A stretch of DNA of 64,000 bases from JAPLDB01 sp038206355. GTDB lineage: Bacteria; Bacteroidota; Bacteroidia; AKYH767-A; 2013-40CM-41-45. Positions 60,091 through 64,000 of this stretch are shown one piece after another. How positions within the stretch are numbered: position 1 is the first letter of the stretch; each line of letters begins with the position of its first letter. The translations under genes and the position numbers were made by a program. The stretch lies in NCBI GenBank assembly GCA_038206355.1, contig JBBRAY010000011.1, positions 23,281 through 87,280 of the forward strand. Reading direction: 5' to 3'. The notes below the pieces were generated by a model. The model had not been told where the DNA came from. It searched no databases and saw nothing but the letters and a program-made list of their open reading frames with translations.

Positions 60091-61863
60091 ATGAAAAATA
60101 ATTTACGAAATACAATTCAAGCGGCAATAGTTGCTGTCTTATTGTGTTCCGTTCATTTTGTATATGCGCAGAAAAAATATTCCCTGCAGATTCAGCTAAC
60201 CGATACGGCTCAATCAGCGGCTTTTGCAGGAGTTCAAAAGCAGTTATTGTCAACTAACATATTTAAAGACACCTTCTTACTTCAGCGCGATTTAAAAAAG
60301 GCAATGCTGAAGTTGCAAAGCAGCGGATATCTGGCTTCTTCCATTGACAGTATTCATAAAGACTCTACGTCATTCACTGCATTTTTATTTCTTGGAAATA
60401 AATTTGAGTGGGCTCAACTTGAAAAAGGAAATGCCGAAGCTGTTTTCCTGAATGGTACAGGATTCAACCAGAAACTTTACCGGCAGAAGCCTTTCCGGAT
60501 TGTACAGCTTGCGAAAATGGAAAATGCAATCATCGTCAATTGTGAGAATAACGGCTATCCGTTTGCATCGGTGAAACTTGACAGCATATCTATTTCTGAA
60601 AACACAGTTCACGCAAAACTAAATCTGGAAAAAAACCGTCTGTGTAAAATTGACAGCGTGATCATGAATGGAAAAGATGTGGTGGCTCCCGTTTACATTT
60701 ACAATTACATTGGAATTAAACCGGGAGTGATTTATAATGAATCAAAAGTAAAACGGATCAGTACACGATTGCGGGAACTTCCTTTTGTGACTGAGTCGCG
60801 TTCCAATGAAATTATTTTCGAAGAGAAGGTGACGAAACTTCTACTGTATTTAGAGCCCCGAAAAGCAAGTCAGTTTGACGGCGTATTGGGAGTTGCTCCT
60901 GACCGTGACGGAAAAATTATGTTCACCGGTGAAGCGCATCTCAAACTTCAGAATGCATTGCGGCGTGGTGAAGTGATTGAGCTGAACTGGAAACAGCTTG
61001 CAGCAAAAACGCAGGACCTGAAAGTACATGCATTGTACCCTTATCTTTTTAATACGCCAATCGGAATTGATGGAAATCTCGCCATCTATAAACAAGATAC
61101 ATCATACATTGATGTGACTAAAAATCTCGGGGTTCAGTATATGTTCAACGGAACCAACTTCATCAAAGCTTTTGTGAATGATAAAGAAAGTACGTTGCTG
61201 AGTACAAAGGGTCTTGAGTCACAAACGGTACTTCCTCCGAATGCTGACATCAATATTACTTCTTACGGACTCACGATTCATTTTGAAAAGCTGGACTATC
61301 GTTATAATCCCCGCAAAGGATTCATCATTGAAACATCGCCAAGTACCGGCAACAGGGTGATCAAGAAAAACGGTGACCTCAATCCCATTATTTATGATAG
61401 CCTGAAACTGAAGGCTACGCAATATCATTTTGATTTTTCAGGAGACTATTATTTTCCGGTTACGCAACGGCAGGTACTAAATATCGGAAACAAAAGCGGA
61501 TATGTTTACAGTCCGGATCTTTTCTCAAACGAACTGTTCAGGATTGGTGGATTAAAAACACTCCGTGGATTTGACGAAGAGAGCATTCTTGCTTCGCTCT
61601 ATACAATCGGAAAAATTGAATACCGTTATTTGCTCGAGCAGAATTCATTTCTGTTTGCTTTTTATAATCAGGCATGGTATGAGAATCTGAGTCGTGGTGA
61701 AGTGATTGACAGAACAGACATGCCTTATGGATTTGGTGCAGGAATAAATTTCGAAACCAAGCTGGGTATCATGAGTGTGAGCTATGCGCTTGGAAAACAA
61801 TTTGACAATCCGCTCTACTTTCGAAACGGGAAAGTGCATTTCGGGATTATTAGTTATTTTTGA
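60091..61863 (+). CDS. BamA/TamA-superfamily outer-membrane protein
   Basis: The 590-residue protein has a signal peptide (1-26, ending FVYAQ), POTRA-like domains (about 30-265, with INGKDVVAPVYIYNYIGIKPGVIYNESKVKRISTRLRELPFV-type elements, where SDS-like beta-alpha-alpha-beta-beta patterns can be seen) and a C-terminal 16-strand-type barrel. The barrel shows the LRGFDEES motif (in GGLKTLRGFDEESI), which corresponds to the VRGF/Y motif of the lid loop in BamA and FhaC. The last strand ends in phenylalanine. It is shorter than BamA and lacks five POTRA domains, so it is more likely a TamA-like or specialised translocation or insertion barrel. It follows ung; a GNAT gene is convergent downstream. 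Confidence 0.85.
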   Translation: MKNNLRNTIQAAIVAVLLCSVHFVYAQKKYSLQIQLTDTAQSAAFAGVQKQLLSTNIFKDTFLLQRDLKKAMLKLQSSGYLASSIDSIHKDSTSFTAFLFLGNKFEWAQLEKGNAEAVFLNGTGFNQKLYRQKPFRIVQLAKMENAIIVNCENNGYPFASVKLDSISISENTVHAKLNLEKNRLCKIDSVIMNGKDVVAPVYIYNYIGIKPGVIYNESKVKRISTRLRELPFVTESRSNEIIFEEKVTKLLLYLEPRKASQFDGVLGVAPDRDGKIMFTGEAHLKLQNALRRGEVIELNWKQLAAKTQDLKVHALYPYLFNTPIGIDGNLAIYKQDTSYIDVTKNLGVQYMFNGTNFIKAFVNDKESTLLSTKGLESQTVLPPNADINITSYGLTIHFEKLDYRYNPRKGFIIETSPSTGNRVIKKNGDLNPIIYDSLKLKATQYHFDFSGDYYFPVTQRQVLNIGNKSGYVYSPDLFSNELFRIGGLKTLRGFDEESILASLYTIGKIEYRYLLEQNSFLFAFYNQAWYENLSRGEVIDRTDMPYGFGAGINFETKLGIMSVSYALGKQFDNPLYFRNGKVHFGIISYF

Positions 61864-61900
61864 AGAAGTAAGAAACGGAGGGAGATGGGAGATGGAAAGA

Positions 61901-62050
61901 GTAGTTGGCAAATAGTAGTTGGCAATGTGCAGTTGGCAAATGGCAGTTGGCAAAGAGCAATTGACATTTGGTAGTCGGCTGCTGACTCCTGGCTCCTTGC
62001 TCCTCGCTCCTGATTCCGGCTGCTTGGCTGCTCGACTGCTGGCTGCTTGG
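61901..62050. repeat. Heptameric array, copy 3, with a 14-bp period
   Basis: From 61901 the sequence repeats with a 14-base period for five units (GTAGTTGGCAAATA-like, with variants at the last bases), which is two seven-base words. It then continues in seven-base steps of C/T/G-rich words (GCTCCTT, GCTCCTC, GCTCCTG) to about 62050. The first half is the complement of the AACTGCC type at 8265-8271. It lies between the BamA-like gene and the convergent GNAT gene. Confidence 0.7.
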
Positions 62051-62053
62051 CCG

Positions 62054-62482
62054 CTACTTCATCACCATCCTGTAATGTTGAATATTCGCTTCGATAAACA
62101 TTTCTCCATCAGCAGCAAATCCTTCTCGCTCATAAAATTTCATTGCGGTTATTTGTGCGTTCATGTAAATCTTTTTTCCTAAAGGAATTACGTCTTCCAT
62201 CACCTTAAGCAATACCGTTCTTCCTGCTTTTGCATTTCTAAATTCTTTCAACACAGCAAAACGTTCAAGCTTGATGCCGTCTTTGGTAATTCTCCATCGC
62301 GCAGCACCAACAGGATTTTCATCAACGAATACCAGGTAGTGAATTGAACTTTGTTCAAACTCATCGTATTCTTCCCTTGCATCTACTTTTTGTTCTTCCA
62401 CAAAAACCTTCTGACGGATTGCAAAGGCTGTATCCATCCATTTTTTATCAGAAAAGGAAAATGAAATTGCATGTTGTGACAT
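62054..62482 (-). CDS. GNAT-family N-acetyltransferase
   Basis: I start at the ATG at 62480-62482 (MSQHAISFSFSDKKW). The 142-residue protein has the acetyl-CoA-binding pattern of GNAT enzymes: VGAARWRITKDGIKLERFAVLKEFRNAKAGRTVLLKVMEDV, where the R/K-x-x-x-x-G/A turn binds the pyrophosphate, and a C-terminal MNAQITAMKFYEREGF motif. The N-terminal FAIRQKVFVEEQKVDAREEYDEFE is characteristic of the ElaA/YitH-like group. Substrate unknown. Its stop sits inside the edge of the heptamer array. Confidence 0.88.
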   Translation of the reverse strand: MSQHAISFSFSDKKWMDTAFAIRQKVFVEEQKVDAREEYDEFEQSSIHYLVFVDENPVGAARWRITKDGIKLERFAVLKEFRNAKAGRTVLLKVMEDVIPLGKKIYMNAQITAMKFYEREGFAADGEMFIEANIQHYRMVMK

Positions 62483-62582
62483 AGATTGGTTTTTAAATAT
62501 CTGCAAGCTTACCAACTTGTCAACACATTGTCAAATCAATTGACATTTCCCCCAGTGAACAAAACCAAATTATCTTCGCGCC

Positions 62583-63656
62583 ATGAACTATAAAAACGAT
62601 ATGATCCTTCGTGCTGCGCGGGGTGAAAAAACAGAAAGAACGCCTGTATGGCTGATGAGACAAGCAGGGCGCATCCTACCTGAGTATAGAAAAGTACGCG
62701 AACAGGCTGGAGGATTTAAGACGATGGTGAAAACGCCCGCTCTGGCAGCAGAAGTAACCGTACAGCCCGTTGATATTTTAAACGTCGACGCCGCCATTAT
62801 TTTCTCCGACATCCTTGTCATTCCCGAGGCGATGGGGCTCAATTATGAAGTGATAGAAAGTAAAGGTCCGTGGTTTGAAAAAACCATTCAATCAAAAAAA
62901 GATATCGCTGATCTGAAGATTGCTGATGGAAATGATTTACAATATGTGCTCGATGCCATTAAACTCACTAAAAAAGAACTGAACGGCAGGGTACCATTGA
63001 TCGGTTTTGCAGGAGCTCCCTGGACCATACTATCTTATATGATTGAAGGCCGTGGCAGTAAAACATTTTCCAACGCAAAGAAATTCCTTTATACACAACC
63101 CGGAATGGCACATCAGCTATTGGAGAAGATTACGCTCAGTACAATCAATTATCTGAATGCACAGATTGATGCAGGTGCCGACCTGATTCAAATCTTCGAT
63201 TCATGGGCGGGGATTCTGTCACCCGAACAATACCGTGAGTTTTCGTTGAAATACATTTCCATGATTTGTGATGTGTTAAATGAAACCGGAAAACAGAAAA
63301 GGGTAGACGGCAAATCTAATGCGCATACTCCTGTCATTGTGTTTGCCAAAGGCGCCTATTTTGCAAGGGAAGCAATGGGGAAATTAAATTGTGATGTGAT
63401 TGGCCTCGACTGGAACATGGATATTACTGAAAGCCGCAAACTGATTGGCGAAACCAAAACCTTACAGGGAAATATGGACCCTTGTCTTTTATATTCCGAT
63501 GACAAAACCATCGTCACTGAAACAGAAAAAATGCTGAAGGAATTTGGCAATCATCGCCACATTGCGAATCTCGGACATGGTTTGTACCCTGATATAGAAA
63601 AGGAAAAAGTGAAACTGTTTATAGATACCGTGAAAAATTTTCGGCACCGGGATTAA
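62583..63656 (+). CDS. hemE: Uroporphyrinogen decarboxylase
   Basis: HemE converts uroporphyrinogen III to coproporphyrinogen III in haem synthesis. The 357-residue TIM-barrel enzyme has the N-terminal signature RTPVWLMRQAGRILPEYRKVRE, the FSDILVIPEAMG segment with the catalytic Asp, the GFAGAPWTILSYMIEGRGSK active-site motif, QIFDSWAGILSPEQY and the C-terminal NLGHGLYPDI. All are intact. The ATG at 62583 is preceded after four bases by TATCTTCG, a -7-like box, which again suggests a very short leader. It is monocistronic; downstream 63657-64000 has no gene. Confidence 0.97.
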   Translation: MNYKNDMILRAARGEKTERTPVWLMRQAGRILPEYRKVREQAGGFKTMVKTPALAAEVTVQPVDILNVDAAIIFSDILVIPEAMGLNYEVIESKGPWFEKTIQSKKDIADLKIADGNDLQYVLDAIKLTKKELNGRVPLIGFAGAPWTILSYMIEGRGSKTFSNAKKFLYTQPGMAHQLLEKITLSTINYLNAQIDAGADLIQIFDSWAGILSPEQYREFSLKYISMICDVLNETGKQKRVDGKSNAHTPVIVFAKGAYFAREAMGKLNCDVIGLDWNMDITESRKLIGETKTLQGNMDPCLLYSDDKTIVTETEKMLKEFGNHRHIANLGHGLYPDIEKEKVKLFIDTVKNFRHRD

Positions 63657-63862
63657 TCTTTATTGCACTTGCCATACCAGGGGCAGGAAACAAAAAGATA
63701 AAAAATGTCTCAACTGAAAACATAAGGTTCAATATCTTCGCGAAGGATAAATTCCTCCTAAGCATATTTCCTTTCCTATTCCGTCCGGATTACCTCACCA
63801 GTGAATACGATAGAGTAACTAAAACAGGTAGTTGCACCATATTTTACGCTAATGTCCGAATG

Positions 63863-63891
63863 AAAAAGCCCCGCATTTATCTGCAGGGCTT
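63863..63891 (-). terminator. Terminator-like hairpin near the right edge
   Basis: AAGCCC and GCA (63866-63875) pair with TGC and GGGCTT (63882-63891) over one mismatch with a six-base loop. The T tract is on the minus strand (A at 63863-63867), so it may end a minus-strand gene lying beyond the window. It is about 210 bases past hemE, so is less likely its terminator. Confidence 0.6.
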
Positions 63892-64000
63892 AGAGATTTT
63901 TAAGTAAGACTGTCATTACTGTCCGACTAAAATTTATGAGATTCTTCGCTGCGCTCTGAATGACAATGTTATCCTGTGTTTGCAATGAAGGGGTTGGGGT
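63892..64000. repeat. Repeat word at the right edge
   Basis: A 26-base word at 63940-63965 (GATTCTTCGCTGCGCTC, then TGAATGACA) has the same layout as the arm at 20571-20596 (GATCCCTCC, then GGGATGACA), with 18 of 26 identical by eye. It is probably another member of that intergenic element family. No gene is visible in 63657-64000. Confidence 0.45.

Noticed and set aside
61901..62050. Heptamer array considered as CRISPR
   Set aside because: Units are 7-14 bp with no spacers and no cas genes in the window.

Overview
The window comes from a Bacteroidota chromosome, probably a Sphingobacteriia/Chitinophagia-type, possibly uncultured, gliding lineage. The evidence is direct: many long secreted proteins end in the type IX secretion system (T9SS) C-terminal sorting domain; gldB, gldC and PorT/PorE-like outer-membrane genes are present; glutamine synthetase is type III (GlnN); Bacteroidota promoters (TTTG, 18 bp spacer, TAnnTTTG) occur upstream of tRNA-Phe and rimP; and Shine-Dalgarno sequences are largely absent. 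Intergenic DNA is AT-rich and full of the short palindromes and word repeats common in this phylum.

Layout. 1-8134: end of a broken T9SS cargo gene, then lnt, purM, a PorE-like OmpA/LysM protein and glnN, all on the minus strand. 8741-12213: two overlapping T9SS cargo genes with a shared C-terminal module. 12220-16151 (minus): kynA, a DUF3108 gene, scpB, a polyprenyl synthetase, divergent from ysxC. 17003-25433 (minus): TonB-receptor-like barrel, dienelactone hydrolase lipoprotein, a 1144-residue T9SS adhesin-like protein and an outer-membrane protein. 25656-32845: gldC, gldB, PorT-like, nadE, response regulator, tRNA-Phe, coaX and a FadL-like barrel. 32947-47368: accessory region with T9SS cargo (cupredoxin, beta-helix, propeller, TIM-barrel plus Ig repeats), gene debris and small hypothetical genes. 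47536-52193: tandem FG-GAP/VCBS T9SS paralogues. 52453-57250: rimP-nusA-infB operon (minus). 57695-63656: OsmC protein, a ParE/RelE-type toxin-antitoxin pair, a tiny lipoprotein, uracil-DNA glycosylase, a BamA-like barrel, a GNAT acetyltransferase and hemE.

How it fits together: housekeeping genes (cell-envelope lipidation, purines, NAD, CoA, haem, translation) alternate with cell-surface functions. GldB and the PorT- and PorE-like proteins belong to the gliding/T9SS world, and nine or so large cargo genes here would use that secretion route. Six genes or fragments are visibly decayed (nonsense, frameshift or truncation), so the T9SS cargo set appears to be turning over by tandem duplication and loss.

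I found no defence island, CRISPR array, prophage or biosynthetic cluster. The least explained signals are non-coding: degenerate 7-bp-period arrays at five sites, four helically phased GTTAAT boxes before a TonB-receptor-like gene, a terminator-like hairpin in the rimP leader, a cruciform element with possible target-site duplications, and -7 promoter boxes that almost touch start codons.
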